Source: Arthrobacter pascens (lineage in GTDB: Bacteria > Actinomycetota > Actinomycetes > Actinomycetales > Micrococcaceae). Taken from it: a stretch of DNA of 64,000 bases. Shown one piece after another: positions 53,171 to 61,606 of this stretch. Location of the stretch: contig NZ_JAUSWY010000001.1 of assembly GCF_030815585.1 (NCBI RefSeq), positions 1,984,001-2,048,000 of the forward strand, in the 5' to 3' direction. Position 1 is the stretch's first letter. Every line of letters begins with the position of its first letter. The translations under genes were made by a program, and so were the position numbers. The notes below the pieces were generated by a model. The model made no database searches. It saw only the letters and a list, made by a program, of their open reading frames with translations, and was not told the DNA's origin.

Positions 53171-54184
53171 ATGCAGATCGCGCTCCTGGGGGACGTCATG
53201 CTGGGCCGGCTGGTTAACGACCGGCTGAGGATGGCCGACCCAGCCTATCCCTGGGGCGATACCCTCCCACTCCTCCGGCAGGCTGACATCAGGTTCTCTA
53301 ACCTCGAGTGCGTCCTCGCCGACGATGGAACACCAATGCCCGGCAAGATGTACCACTTCCGTTCCGACGTCAAGAACGTCGAGAGCCTGAGATCCGCGGG
53401 GATCGATGTGGTATCGCTGGCCAACAACCATGTGCTGGACTTCGGAGTTGATGCGCTGCGGGAGATGTTGTCGGCACTCGACCAGCACGGGATCCTGCGG
53501 ACCGGGGCAGGGATGGAACTGGAAGCTGCCCGGCGGCCAGTAGTCCGACGGGTGGGCCAGGCGGTGGCCCGCTTCATTGCTTTTGCTGACAATCACCCCG
53601 GCTGGGAGGCAACCGTCCGCGCTCCGGGAATCCACTACGTGCCTGTGGACGCCCGCGACCGCCGGGTGACGGATTTATTGGAACTGGTCCGGCGGACGAA
53701 GCGCCGGGTCCAGCTCCTGATCGTCTCGGCCCATTGGGGCGCCAATTGGGGATCCGATGTCCCGTCCGCGCATCAGAGTTTGGCCCGCGCGCTGATGGAT
53801 GCGGGGGCCGACGTTGTGTTCGGGCATTCGGCCCACATTTTCCGCGGCATCGAGATCTACAGGAACCGGCCCATTATCTACAGCGCCGGCGACTTCATCG
53901 ATGATTACGCCGTGGACCCTGATGAACGCAACGACCAGTCATTCGTCTTCCTCTTGGAAACGACCGGAGGCGTGCCCCGCACGTTACGCCTGCATCCGAC
54001 GAACATCATCCGCTTACAAACCCGGCTCGCCCGTCGCAACGCCAGGGAAATTTCCGGGCGGATGCAACAGCTGAGCAGCCAACTCGGCACGCGGAGCAGC
54101 TGGATCGAGGGCGAAAATGTCTTGGAAATACGGTTCGGCACAGATCAGCCGGGGAACAGGTCCTTCGCCGTCAATCCCGGCTAG
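53171..54184 (+). CDS. CapA-family metallophosphatase-like protein
   Basis: 337 residues. LLGDVMLGR, FSNLECVLADD, VSLANNHVLDFG, SAHWGANW and GHSAHIFRGIEIY are the conserved motifs of the PGA_cap/CapA fold, a calcineurin-like phosphoesterase relative tied to poly-gamma-glutamate capsule synthesis in Bacillus. No capB or capC lies nearby, and no export signal is seen, so a different role, possibly phosphoesterase, is likely. A GGAGGG site precedes the ATG. Confidence 0.82.
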   Translation: MQIALLGDVMLGRLVNDRLRMADPAYPWGDTLPLLRQADIRFSNLECVLADDGTPMPGKMYHFRSDVKNVESLRSAGIDVVSLANNHVLDFGVDALREMLSALDQHGILRTGAGMELEAARRPVVRRVGQAVARFIAFADNHPGWEATVRAPGIHYVPVDARDRRVTDLLELVRRTKRRVQLLIVSAHWGANWGSDVPSAHQSLARALMDAGADVVFGHSAHIFRGIEIYRNRPIIYSAGDFIDDYAVDPDERNDQSFVFLLETTGGVPRTLRLHPTNIIRLQTRLARRNAREISGRMQQLSSQLGTRSSWIEGENVLEIRFGTDQPGNRSFAVNPG

Positions 54185-54199
54185 GAAGTCACCAGCTGA

Positions 54200-54229
54200 A
54201 GATCTGCAGTCTTGAGATCTGCGGTCATG
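54200..54229. repeat. 15-bp-period duplication at a gene end
   Basis: AGATCTGCAGTCTTG (54200-54214) is followed by AGATCTGCGGTCATG (54215-54229). The second copy includes the stop codon of the minus-strand NTF2-like gene (TCA at 54225-54227 on the plus strand). Confidence 0.65.
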
Positions 54230-54653
54230 CCTGCAGGACTGCCTCAGCAGGAAGCAGACCCACCCGCGGGTCGGCGTGACGATGCACCAACTTCCAGCCA
54301 TCGTCCTCGAGTGCGTAGACACATGTGACCCGAACGGCCAGATCGCTGATTTCGGAGCTGCCGCCGACCTTGGCCCTGCCCCGCTCGATGAGAACGCAAT
54401 AGGCGATGTCCGCACCAACGACCTGGCTGATCGTGTCGATACTCGTAGCCTCTCCGTCGCGGTAGTACGACGCGGCGCGGTCCAGCTGCTCCTCTACGCC
54501 GTCCCACCCACGGCCAAAGCCGCCAAAGGGGTTGCCCAAGGTGATCTCGTCCCGCCGGGAGTAGAGCTCCTTGTAGCCGCCTGCATTGCCGCGCAGAATT
54601 TCGTCCAGCGCGCGCCGGGAATCCGTGACTGCCCTATCGAAGTCCACCGACAT
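54225..54653 (-). CDS. NTF2-like (SnoaL/DUF4440 type) protein
   Basis: 142 residues from ATG 54653 with GGAGG upstream. MSVDFDRAVTDSRRALDEIL, then YSRRDEITLGNPFGGFGRGW and the C-terminal VTCVYALEDDGWKLVHRHAD form the alpha+beta cone of the NTF2 superfamily; the last motif is typical of DUF4440-like proteins. The catalytic activity is unknown. Confidence 0.7.
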   Translation of the reverse strand: MSVDFDRAVTDSRRALDEILRGNAGGYKELYSRRDEITLGNPFGGFGRGWDGVEEQLDRAASYYRDGEATSIDTISQVVGADIAYCVLIERGRAKVGGSSEISDLAVRVTCVYALEDDGWKLVHRHADPRVGLLPAEAVLQA

Positions 54654-54764
54654 CTCACGCCTCCGCTCCCCCGTAGAGATCCTTCCGAGGCCAATCATCC
54701 GCTCCCCGGCGCCAGCGGACAACCAGTGCACCCATCAGTCAAGGGAATCTGCCAGACTTGCCCA

Positions 54765-55067
54765 ATGATTACCGAACACGCGTTGCTACCCGTCATTTCC
54801 GGGCTGGAAGAAGATTTTGAGGAGGCGTTCGATCAGGCCCGGTTGATCATTGCCTCGATGCCCGGATTTGTCTCGTTGTCGCTCTCGCGTTCGATCGAAA
54901 CTCCCAGCACATACTTACTGCTCGTGAAATGGGACAGTCTGGAGGATCACACCGTTGGTTTCAGGGGATCCGCCCAGTATCAGCAGTGGCGCGAGCTGTT
55001 GCACCGCTTCTACGAGCCGTTTCCCAACGTCGAACACTACGAGCTGGTCAACTCTGATGCGCGGTAG
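54765..55067 (+). CDS. Antibiotic-biosynthesis-monooxygenase-fold protein
   Basis: 100 residues from ATG 54765. MITEHALLPVISGLEEDFEE, GFVSLSLSRSIETPSTYLLL and VKWDSLEDHTVGFRGSAQYQ followed by WRELL are those of the dimeric alpha-beta ferredoxin-like ABM family. Members act as cofactor-free monooxygenases or heme-degrading enzymes, but this one has no obvious heme ligand. It is divergent from the NTF2-like gene. Confidence 0.75.
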   Translation: MITEHALLPVISGLEEDFEEAFDQARLIIASMPGFVSLSLSRSIETPSTYLLLVKWDSLEDHTVGFRGSAQYQQWRELLHRFYEPFPNVEHYELVNSDAR

Positions 55068-55078
55068 AGTGCCCGGGC

Positions 55079-55693
55079 TTAGAGTTCGTTGAGCCACGGG
55101 TGGCCGGGATGGGCGACATCCAAGGCTGACCGGAGCCATCGTCGGCCGGCTGCGTTTAGCAACGGCAGACAGGCCTCGAAGTCCGCCTGGTCCTTCGGCC
55201 GGAGACCCGGGGCCTTGTGCAACAACTGGATCTCAGGCAGCAGATAGTTGATCCCGTCGCGGTTCCAAAGAATATCCTCGGTTGGACGGCTTACACGCGC
55301 ATCCCGTTTGTAGATCCACGTCGAACTGGTCGCGTCCATGAGAATGACGTCGTACTCCCATGGATCTGCTCCACTCGCACGCACCCACAGATTCCCACAC
55401 GTCGGCGGAAGCGGTTCGTCTACCTGGCCGGCGAGTGGGCGGAGGCTCCCCTTGTCAGCAGCCCATACGTCCTACCGCTGCTTGAGGTGCTCTCGCAGCA
55501 GGCCGACGTCGGAGCGCGGGATGCTCAGATCCAGGTCGCCATGTGGGCGCGGTATCCCCGCGAATGCCTCGATCGCCCATCCGCCAGCGATCCACCACAA
55601 CCCGGGGTATCCGCTGAAGAGGTCGACCGCATCGGCCGGGGTCCGATGCGGCCAGGGCCCATACAGCCGAACGATCTCATTGTGATCAAGCAT
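55079..55693 (-). pseudogene. Nucleotidyltransferase-superfamily gene with one frameshift
   Basis: The first part (55693 to about 55474) encodes MLDHNEIVRLYGPWPHRTPA through WWIAGGWAIEAFAGIPRPHG and DLDLSIPRSD, with the GGWA and DLD motifs of minimal nucleotidyltransferases (LinB/AadA-like). It then reads HLKQR and a stop. One frame over, the sequence continues DVWAADKGSLRPLAGQVDEP and runs to the stop at 55079. A single-base deletion after CGGTA near 55475 would explain this. A sequencing error or true inactivation are both possible. Confidence 0.7.
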
Positions 55694-55765
55694 GCTCGAA
55701 GTCTAAGCAGCTCCACTTAGCCCTTCCAGGCACCGACCGCGCCCATATTGTGCAACGCTGGTTGC

Positions 55766-56188
55766 ATGGATTTGGAGGTGTCACCCGCGCTCACGATTCC
55801 CACGTCGGAACTCGGCTGGCGGTTCTCGCGTTCGTCCGGGCCAGGCGGTCAACACGTCAACACCTCGGACAGCCGCGTCGAGCTCTCGTGGAACATCGGA
55901 GACTCCGCGGCGCTTACCGACGGCCAGCGCCTGATGCTGATCACGCGTCTCGAACCACGTCTCATCGCCGGAGTGATCACTGTGACAGCCTCCGAGCGGC
56001 GCTCCCAGCTGCGCAATCGCGAGATCGCCCTGGCCAAGCTCGCCGACCTCGTGGCAGAGGGTCTCGCTCCCGAAGCTGCTCCCCGACGGGCGACGAAACC
56101 CACCCGGGGTTCGAACCGCCGGCGTCTCGCCGCAAAAGAACAGCGGTCGGCGACCAAACGGCAACGACAGCGGCCGTCCGCCGAGTAG
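55766..56188 (+). CDS. arfB: Alternative ribosome-rescue factor, ArfB/YaeJ-like peptidyl-tRNA hydrolase
   Basis: 140 residues. RFSRSSGPGGQHVNTSDSRV contains the GGQ motif that hydrolyses peptidyl-tRNA in class I release factors, with no codon-recognition domain. The basic C-terminal tail (SNRRRLAAKEQRSATKRQRQ) would enter the empty mRNA channel of stalled ribosomes, as in ArfB. The ATG at 55766 is preferred over 55748 because it begins the conserved region. Confidence 0.88.
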   Translation: MDLEVSPALTIPTSELGWRFSRSSGPGGQHVNTSDSRVELSWNIGDSAALTDGQRLMLITRLEPRLIAGVITVTASERRSQLRNREIALAKLADLVAEGLAPEAAPRRATKPTRGSNRRRLAAKEQRSATKRQRQRPSAE

Positions 56189-56328
56189 CCACCATCCAGT
56201 CGACAAATTCCAGCCGCGGGGACCCGGCAACGTTTGGATAGAGACCTGTTCGCGCTGAAATAGGCGAACTCGGGATGGAGATTCCTTCGGGCAGACGGAA
56301 AAGATTACTTTGAACGCCCCCCGGGCGA

Positions 56329-56919
56329 CTATCGCAGCTTGGGAAGTCCCTCCATGACCCGCTGCGCAATTTCATTCGAGGATAATTCCTCGGTGTCGAA
56401 GTGGAGGTCATGGGCAATGTCCGGCCGCGTCTGCTCGAACCTTCGGTGCATCCGCCGCAGAAATTCCGGGTCCTTTGATATCCCACGGGTCGGGTCGGCG
56501 GTGGCGCGTGCCAGGGCGGTTTCGTACCTCGTTGTAATCAGCACCTTCCGGACGCTGACGTCCGAGCCAACATGACGCATGATCTGCTCGACCTCCTCAG
56601 GTGTTCCAGGCCCTTCGGCGATCACGGTCGGGATCGGCTTTTCCAGCCAGGCACCAACTAGCTGCCCATGGACCTCGTGCGCCCAGGTCCAGTCAGCCAG
56701 TGTTGGCAAGGCCATCTCGGCCACGGTGTCCAGCCCGACCACCACCACCGCCTCGCCGCTGCTGCGCAGCTTGTCAGCGAGGGTGGTCGCCAACGTGCTT
56801 TTTCCTGAGGCGATCGGTCCGATGATGAGCACGAGGCGGCGCGCCGGGACAGCTGGCCCAACGCCGTCGGGGTGGACGCCGCCCTCATCGACCCGAGGGA
56901 TTCCCCCGGATTGACTCAC
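56329..56919 (-). CDS. P-loop kinase-like protein (zeta-toxin/AAA type)
   Basis: 196 residues from the GTG at 56919, which overlaps the stop of the preceding gene in GTGA. LIIGPIASGKSTLATTLADKL is Walker A, GLDTVAEMALPTL a substrate-side acidic motif, and RKVLITTRYETALARATADP carries the arginine-rich lid. The frame is open to 57231, but that part is antisense to the reductase gene. It could be a small-molecule kinase or a chromosomal zeta-like phosphotransferase; no antitoxin is seen. Confidence 0.65.
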   Translation of the reverse strand: MSQSGGIPRVDEGGVHPDGVGPAVPARRLVLIIGPIASGKSTLATTLADKLRSSGEAVVVVGLDTVAEMALPTLADWTWAHEVHGQLVGAWLEKPIPTVIAEGPGTPEEVEQIMRHVGSDVSVRKVLITTRYETALARATADPTRGISKDPEFLRRMHRRFEQTRPDIAHDLHFDTEELSSNEIAQRVMEGLPKLR

Positions 56920-57551
56920 CTCGGACCGCTGCCCGGCGGTCCGCTGAGCACGGTGGGGACGTACTCCAGCAGCTGGAGCCGGCCGTCGAAGGTTCTGCTG
57001 TTCACCATCTCGAGCGAGACGTCCGGATAGCCGTCGTAGATCCGCTCCCGCCCGGTGCGGCCCGTGATCACCGGAAAGACGACCAGCCGGAACCTGTCCA
57101 CCAGGCCAGCGGCCAGCAGCGACCGGCTGAGGCTGAGGCTGCCGAGGGTGCTCAAGGGGCCGGTCCTTGTCCGCTTCATCTCCGCCACAGCCGCGACCGC
57201 GTCCCCGGTGACCAGTTCCGAGTTCGGCCATGTCAGGGGAGCCTTCAGGGTGGAGGAGAAGACGATCTTGGGCACGGCGACAAGGCCGGTCAGGCTGGCC
57301 CCCTCATCCTCGGAGAATCCCGAGTCCTCGGCTGCGGCTTCCTCAGACATGCTGGACATCAGCCGATATGTGTTCGCCCCCAAGAGGAAGGTGTACTCCT
57401 TCTCCCCCTCCTTCTCCAGCCAAGCCAGGTATTCCGGCCCCTCCAGACCCCACCAGCCGGGCCACCCCTCAGCCGAGGCATAGCCGTCCAGGGAGATGAT
57501 CAGGTCGATCATCAGGCCCGCTGATGACGCCTCTGCGGTTGTCTCGCCCAT
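56916..57551 (-). CDS. RibD C-terminal/dihydrofolate-reductase-fold protein
   Basis: 211 residues. MIDLIISLDGYASAEGWPGW, TFLLGANTYRLMSSM, PKIVFSSTLKAPLTWPNSEL and STLGSLSLSRSLLAAGLVDR with FRLVVFPVITG form the family signature for NADPH-dependent reductases of the RibD_C group. The substrate is unknown. It is the first of a two-gene, 4-base-overlapping operon with the P-loop protein. Confidence 0.8.
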   Translation of the reverse strand: MGETTAEASSAGLMIDLIISLDGYASAEGWPGWWGLEGPEYLAWLEKEGEKEYTFLLGANTYRLMSSMSEEAAAEDSGFSEDEGASLTGLVAVPKIVFSSTLKAPLTWPNSELVTGDAVAAVAEMKRTRTGPLSTLGSLSLSRSLLAAGLVDRFRLVVFPVITGRTGRERIYDGYPDVSLEMVNSRTFDGRLQLLEYVPTVLSGPPGSGPR

Positions 57552-57788
57552 GGCAGTCTCCTCGATCTTCGACGTCGGTGTCCCGTGGGCCCTTCGTCCA
57601 GGGACAGCCGGTTCCGGGCCTAGCCGAGCGCCCTACCCTCAAGTCCAGGACCGGCACCATGCTGTCCAGGTGCGGCATCGACGCCCGTGCCGGCAATGCT
57701 ATCCCTCGAGCGATCAGACGTTCAAGGGGTCTCGTTGACTCACGAAAGGACTGCCTGGCTGTGCGAAACCCTACACAACATCGACTTT

Positions 57789-57800
57789 GCTAAAACGCTT
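57789..57800. promoter_or_regulatory. LacI operator 1 of the GH32 operon
   Basis: GCTAAAACGCTT overlaps the -35 end of the predicted promoter. A second, inverted version lies at 57835-57849; the CpG cores are 45 bases apart. Confidence 0.65.
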
Positions 57801-57827
57801 GATCAGCATCCGAATTAACGCTAGGTT
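57799..57827 (+). promoter_or_regulatory. Promoter of the GH32/importer operon
   Basis: TTGATC (57799-57804) and TAGGTT (57822-57827) are spaced by 17 bases, a good sigma-70-type promoter. Transcription would begin near 57834, inside operator 2. Confidence 0.6.
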
Positions 57828-57834
57828 GCAGATG

Positions 57835-57849
57835 GTAAAACGCTTTAGC
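57835..57849. promoter_or_regulatory. LacI operator 2 of the GH32 operon
   Basis: GTAAAACGCTTTAGC covers the expected transcription start. Read on the minus strand it becomes GCTAAAGCGTTTTAC, matching operator 1 at most positions. Confidence 0.65.
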
Positions 57850-57852
57850 AGA

Positions 57853-59304
57853 ATGGACATCACCGCGATGAAACGCTCAGTCTTCTTCCAGCCCACCCAT
57901 GGATGGGTCGGAGATCTCATCCCCTTCGAGAAGGACGGGGAGTTCTGGCTCTTCTATCTTCACGAGGTCCGCACAGACCCGAAGCCGGGAACCTCGTGGA
58001 ACCTCGTCACCACCAAAGACCTCACACAGTTTGAGGACCAGGGCGTTTCCCTCCAGCACGGAAGTGAAATCGACCTGGACTTCAACGCCTACACAGGCAG
58101 CGTCGTCGTCGATGGCACCGGCATCCACCATCTGTTCTACACGGGCCAAAACCCGGCCAACGTCGGACCGGACGGTGCGCCCCTTCAGCTCGTCATGCAC
58201 GCCACGAGCACCGATGCCATGCAGACCTGGGTGAAGCACCCGGAACTCACCTTCGGCGCCCCGGACGGCTACGAGTCCGGCGACTGGCGGGATCCGTTCG
58301 TGTTCCGGGACGAGATCACAGGCCAGTGGCGGATGCTGCTGGCGGCAAGGCACTCCGCGGGGCCCGATCGCCGCCGCGGTGTTATAGCCCAGTGCGTCTC
58401 CAGCGACCTGGTGACCTGGCAGCACACGGAACCGTTCTGGGACCCACGCCGCTACATCACCCATGAATGCCCGGACGTCTTCGCCTGGGGCGACTGGTGG
58501 TACATGGTCTACTCGGAATTCTCCGAATCGTTCACGACCCGCTACCGCATGGCCAAGAGCCCCGACGGTCCATGGCGCGTACCGAACCTGGACAGCGTCG
58601 ACGGCCGCGCCTTCTACGCATCCAAGACCGCTGAACGCGACGGACGCCGCTTCTTTTTCGGATGGATTGCCAGCAAGGAGGGCAACACCGACGACGGGCC
58701 CTGGCAGTGGGCCGGCACTATGTCCGTCCTGGAAGCCCGGCAAAACACCGACGGAACACTGGGATTTGCCTTCGCCGACGAACTCGTTGACAGCTTCTGG
58801 GATGACATCCCGGTTTCCCTGACAGACGAACTGCCCAGACGACTGGAAGTACCGGACGGTTACACCGCCATCGTCTCCGACGAAGAACTGCCCAGCCAGT
58901 TCTACGCCACGGCAGTACTGGACATCGCACCCGACACCACCGAATGCGGGCTGCTGCTGCGCTCAAGCCAGGACGGGGACCAAGCCTACGTTCTGCGCCT
59001 GGAACCGAAGCGCGGCCGCATGGTGTTCGATCGGTGGCCGCGGAAAGTCACCGGTGACGCGCAATGGCATGTCTCCGGGGACATGCCGTTCGACGTCGAG
59101 CTGGAACGCCCCTGCGATCTGGCACCTGGGGAGCACACCCTCGAACTCGTCGTTGACGGGGACTTGTGTGTGGCCGTTGTGGATCGGCAGGTCGCCCTCA
59201 GCACCAGGATCTACGACTTGCCGGCCGGGCGGATCGGCGTCTTCGCCGGGGAGGGGTCCGCAACTCTTACCGAACTTCAGATACGTCAGCGCACAGACAA
59301 CTAA
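57853..59304 (+). CDS. GH32-like beta-fructosidase family glycosidase
   Basis: 483 residues from ATG 57853 (57868 is also possible; neither has a strong ribosome site). The five-bladed propeller has Asp in THGWVGDLIPF (position of the GH32 nucleophile), DWRDPFVF (RDP motif) and THECPDVFAWG (EC motif with the acid/base Glu). A C-terminal beta-sandwich follows (ECGLLLRSSQDGDQAYVLRL). There is no signal peptide, so it acts in the cytoplasm on sugars brought in by the importer downstream, probably fructo-oligosaccharides or sucrose-like substrates. Confidence 0.82.
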   Translation: MDITAMKRSVFFQPTHGWVGDLIPFEKDGEFWLFYLHEVRTDPKPGTSWNLVTTKDLTQFEDQGVSLQHGSEIDLDFNAYTGSVVVDGTGIHHLFYTGQNPANVGPDGAPLQLVMHATSTDAMQTWVKHPELTFGAPDGYESGDWRDPFVFRDEITGQWRMLLAARHSAGPDRRRGVIAQCVSSDLVTWQHTEPFWDPRRYITHECPDVFAWGDWWYMVYSEFSESFTTRYRMAKSPDGPWRVPNLDSVDGRAFYASKTAERDGRRFFFGWIASKEGNTDDGPWQWAGTMSVLEARQNTDGTLGFAFADELVDSFWDDIPVSLTDELPRRLEVPDGYTAIVSDEELPSQFYATAVLDIAPDTTECGLLLRSSQDGDQAYVLRLEPKRGRMVFDRWPRKVTGDAQWHVSGDMPFDVELERPCDLAPGEHTLELVVDGDLCVAVVDRQVALSTRIYDLPAGRIGVFAGEGSATLTELQIRQRTDN

Positions 59305-59346
59305 AAACGCACACCATTTTCGCCTCGAATCAAAGGAGATTGTCCC

Positions 59347-60681
59347 ATGAAGAAGATATTCCGAACCGCCGCTGTGGTTACGGCCGCAGCCCTCGCTCTC
59401 GCCGGATGCGGCGGCGGAGCAGCGAGTGACCCTTCCAACGTCAGCCCCACCGGGGAGATCAAGCCCCGTGAAATTTCGTGGCTGCTGTCCCGGCCGGCCG
59501 ACGGGGCCGTCATCAACATCATGAAGAAGATCGCGGACGACTACGCCAAGGACCACCCGGGTTTCTCGCTCAACCTGATCACCACCCCGGACAGGCCCTC
59601 TTACATACAGAAGCTTGAGACCCTCGCCGCCGCGAACAAGCTGCCCGAACTCTTTGATACCGACGCAACACCCTTTGCCCAGCAACTGGCCAAACAAGGA
59701 AGAATGGTGGATGCCGAAAAGCTGCTCAAGTCCTTGGACGTCTACGACGACTACCGGCCCGCTGCACTGGACTACCAGCGCTTCGACGACGGGTCGCTGA
59801 ACATGATTCCGTTCCAATTCGAGCTGGAGTTCATCTGGTACAACAAGGCCCTGCTGCAGAAGGCGGGCGTTTCCGTCCCGAAGTCCCTCGATGACATCCC
59901 GGCCATGTGCACCGCCCTGCGCAGTGCCGGCATCACCCCCATCGCCATTGACGGGCAGGACCAATGGCCGCTGGAGCGGTACGTCGCCTACCAGCCGTTC
60001 CGTGAAGCCGGGCCGGATTTCGTTCAAAAGCTCAAAAAGGGCGAAGCGAAGTTCTCTGACCCCGCAGGCCAGAAGACTGTCGAATGGCTGGCTTCGCTTG
60101 GCAAGGCCAAGTGCTTCCAGGACGGATTCTCCTCACAGGGCTACTCCGACGCCCAGAACCAGTTCACAGCCGGCCAGGCAGCGATGTACAACATCGGCAC
60201 CTGGGAGCTGCCAAGCCTGGCAACTGACAAGCTGAATCCTGCGGTGCGTGATGACATCGACTTCTTCACCCTGCCGACGACTGAAGGATCCGTCACGGCG
60301 GCCAACGAGTTCGTCTCCCCGTCCGGCATTGGAATGGCCGTCAACTCCAAGACGTACGACCCGCTCGTGAGCGACTTCCTGAAGTTCGCCCTGACGAAGT
60401 ACCCAGCCGAATACGCGGCCACTGGTGCGCTTTCGCCCACTACAAACGTAGAGACGACCGTACCGGCCAACGCCACGCCCTTGTACAAGAAGGCCCTGGA
60501 GAAGGCCAAGGACCTCGGCGGCAAACAGGCCATGCCGTGGGACACCCAGCTCGATCCGACAACCAACGGCAGGCTGCAGCAGGAGCTGGTGCTCCTCGTT
60601 CAGGGCAACATCACGCCCGAACAGTTCACCAGGACCATGGACAGCACCATCGCACAGAACGCCCCGAAGTTCTTCAAGTAA
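59347..60681 (+). CDS. Sugar-binding lipoprotein of ABC importer
   Basis: 444 residues. MKKIFRTAAVVTAAALALAG C has a clear lipobox, and AAGGAG precedes the ATG. SYIQKLETLAAANKLPELFD, NMIPFQFELEFIWYNKALLQ and AAMYNIGTWELPSLATDKLN are typical of family 1 (MalE-like) binding proteins. It follows the GH32 gene by 42 bases and feeds the two permeases. Confidence 0.9.
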   Translation: MKKIFRTAAVVTAAALALAGCGGGAASDPSNVSPTGEIKPREISWLLSRPADGAVINIMKKIADDYAKDHPGFSLNLITTPDRPSYIQKLETLAAANKLPELFDTDATPFAQQLAKQGRMVDAEKLLKSLDVYDDYRPAALDYQRFDDGSLNMIPFQFELEFIWYNKALLQKAGVSVPKSLDDIPAMCTALRSAGITPIAIDGQDQWPLERYVAYQPFREAGPDFVQKLKKGEAKFSDPAGQKTVEWLASLGKAKCFQDGFSSQGYSDAQNQFTAGQAAMYNIGTWELPSLATDKLNPAVRDDIDFFTLPTTEGSVTAANEFVSPSGIGMAVNSKTYDPLVSDFLKFALTKYPAEYAATGALSPTTNVETTVPANATPLYKKALEKAKDLGGKQAMPWDTQLDPTTNGRLQQELVLLVQGNITPEQFTRTMDSTIAQNAPKFFK

Positions 60682-60724
60682 TCACAGCGGTGGGGGCTGC
60701 GGCCCCCACCCGAAAGGCCTAGCC

Positions 60725-61606
60725 ATGCTCCCCAACAGGTCACGACTCTCTATCCTGGTCTTCCTGCTCCCACCCCTGCTGCTTTACGGCGTCGCAGTCC
60801 TGTTCCCCATCATGCAGTCGCTATTCCTCAGCTTCTTTTCGTGGAACGGCATCAGCGACATGGAGTTCGTGGGGCTCGCCAACTACGTACGGATGCTTAC
60901 CGGAGACGATATCTTCTGGCGCTCCTTCTTCAACGCCGTCGGCTATCTCGCCATCTGCCTGGTTCTGCAGCTCGGCGGCGCCCTGCTCGTCGCCAGCCTC
61001 CTTACCTCCATGCGACGCGGCCGCGAGCTGATTAAAACCCTCTACCTCCTGCCAGCGGTGATCTCCACGGTGGCCATCGCCTTCCTCTTCGTCCGCATCT
61101 ACTCGATCGAGCCGGTGGGCCTTCTCAACCAGCTCCTGCACTGGATCGGCCTCGGCGCCCTTGAACGCCCCTGGCTCTCGGACATCAACAGCGTCCTCGT
61201 CGCAGTATCGGCCCCCGAAGGGTGGCGGTTCACCGGCCTTTATATGCTCATCATCTATGCGGCGTTGCTGTCTGTCCCGCAGGAACTGGAGGAAGCCGCC
61301 CGCCTCGACGGCGCCTCGCGGTGGCAGCTGTTCACCAAGATCCGCTTCCCCCACATCATGCCCGTCTGGATCACCACCACGATCATGGCAACAACCTATG
61401 GCCTGCGCGGATTCGACATCCCGTACCTCATGACGAACGGCGGCCCCGGACAGTCCTCGGAGCTGCTGACCACCTACATGTACAAGACGGCATTCACGAG
61501 CACCGACTTCGGATACGCCAGTACCATCGCCGTCTTCATCGTCGTCGAGTGCTTGGTCGCCGTAGGACTCATCCTCTTCATGCTCAAACGAAAGGCGGAC
61601 GCATGA
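60725..61606 (+). CDS. ABC sugar permease (MalF type)
   Basis: 293 residues, six transmembrane segments starting LSILVFLLPPLLLYGVAVLF. The EAA loop is QELEEAARLDGASRWQLFTK. The conserved TNGGPGQSSELLTTYMYKTAF segment follows. Overlaps the next permease by 4 bases. Confidence 0.92.
   Translation: MLPNRSRLSILVFLLPPLLLYGVAVLFPIMQSLFLSFFSWNGISDMEFVGLANYVRMLTGDDIFWRSFFNAVGYLAICLVLQLGGALLVASLLTSMRRGRELIKTLYLLPAVISTVAIAFLFVRIYSIEPVGLLNQLLHWIGLGALERPWLSDINSVLVAVSAPEGWRFTGLYMLIIYAALLSVPQELEEAARLDGASRWQLFTKIRFPHIMPVWITTTIMATTYGLRGFDIPYLMTNGGPGQSSELLTTYMYKTAFTSTDFGYASTIAVFIVVECLVAVGLILFMLKRKADA

Noticed and set aside
54276-54764. N-terminal extension of the monooxygenase-fold protein
   Set aside because: It is antisense to the NTF2-like gene; the conserved domain begins at ATG 54765.
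56920-57231. N-terminal extension of the P-loop kinase-like protein
   Set aside because: It overlaps the reductase gene in another frame and is Arg/Gly-rich low-complexity sequence; the GTG at 56919 with GTGA overlap is the better start.
61222-61602. N-terminal extension of the second fructan permease
   Set aside because: It lies inside the first permease gene in another frame; the ATGA overlap at 61603 is the normal arrangement.
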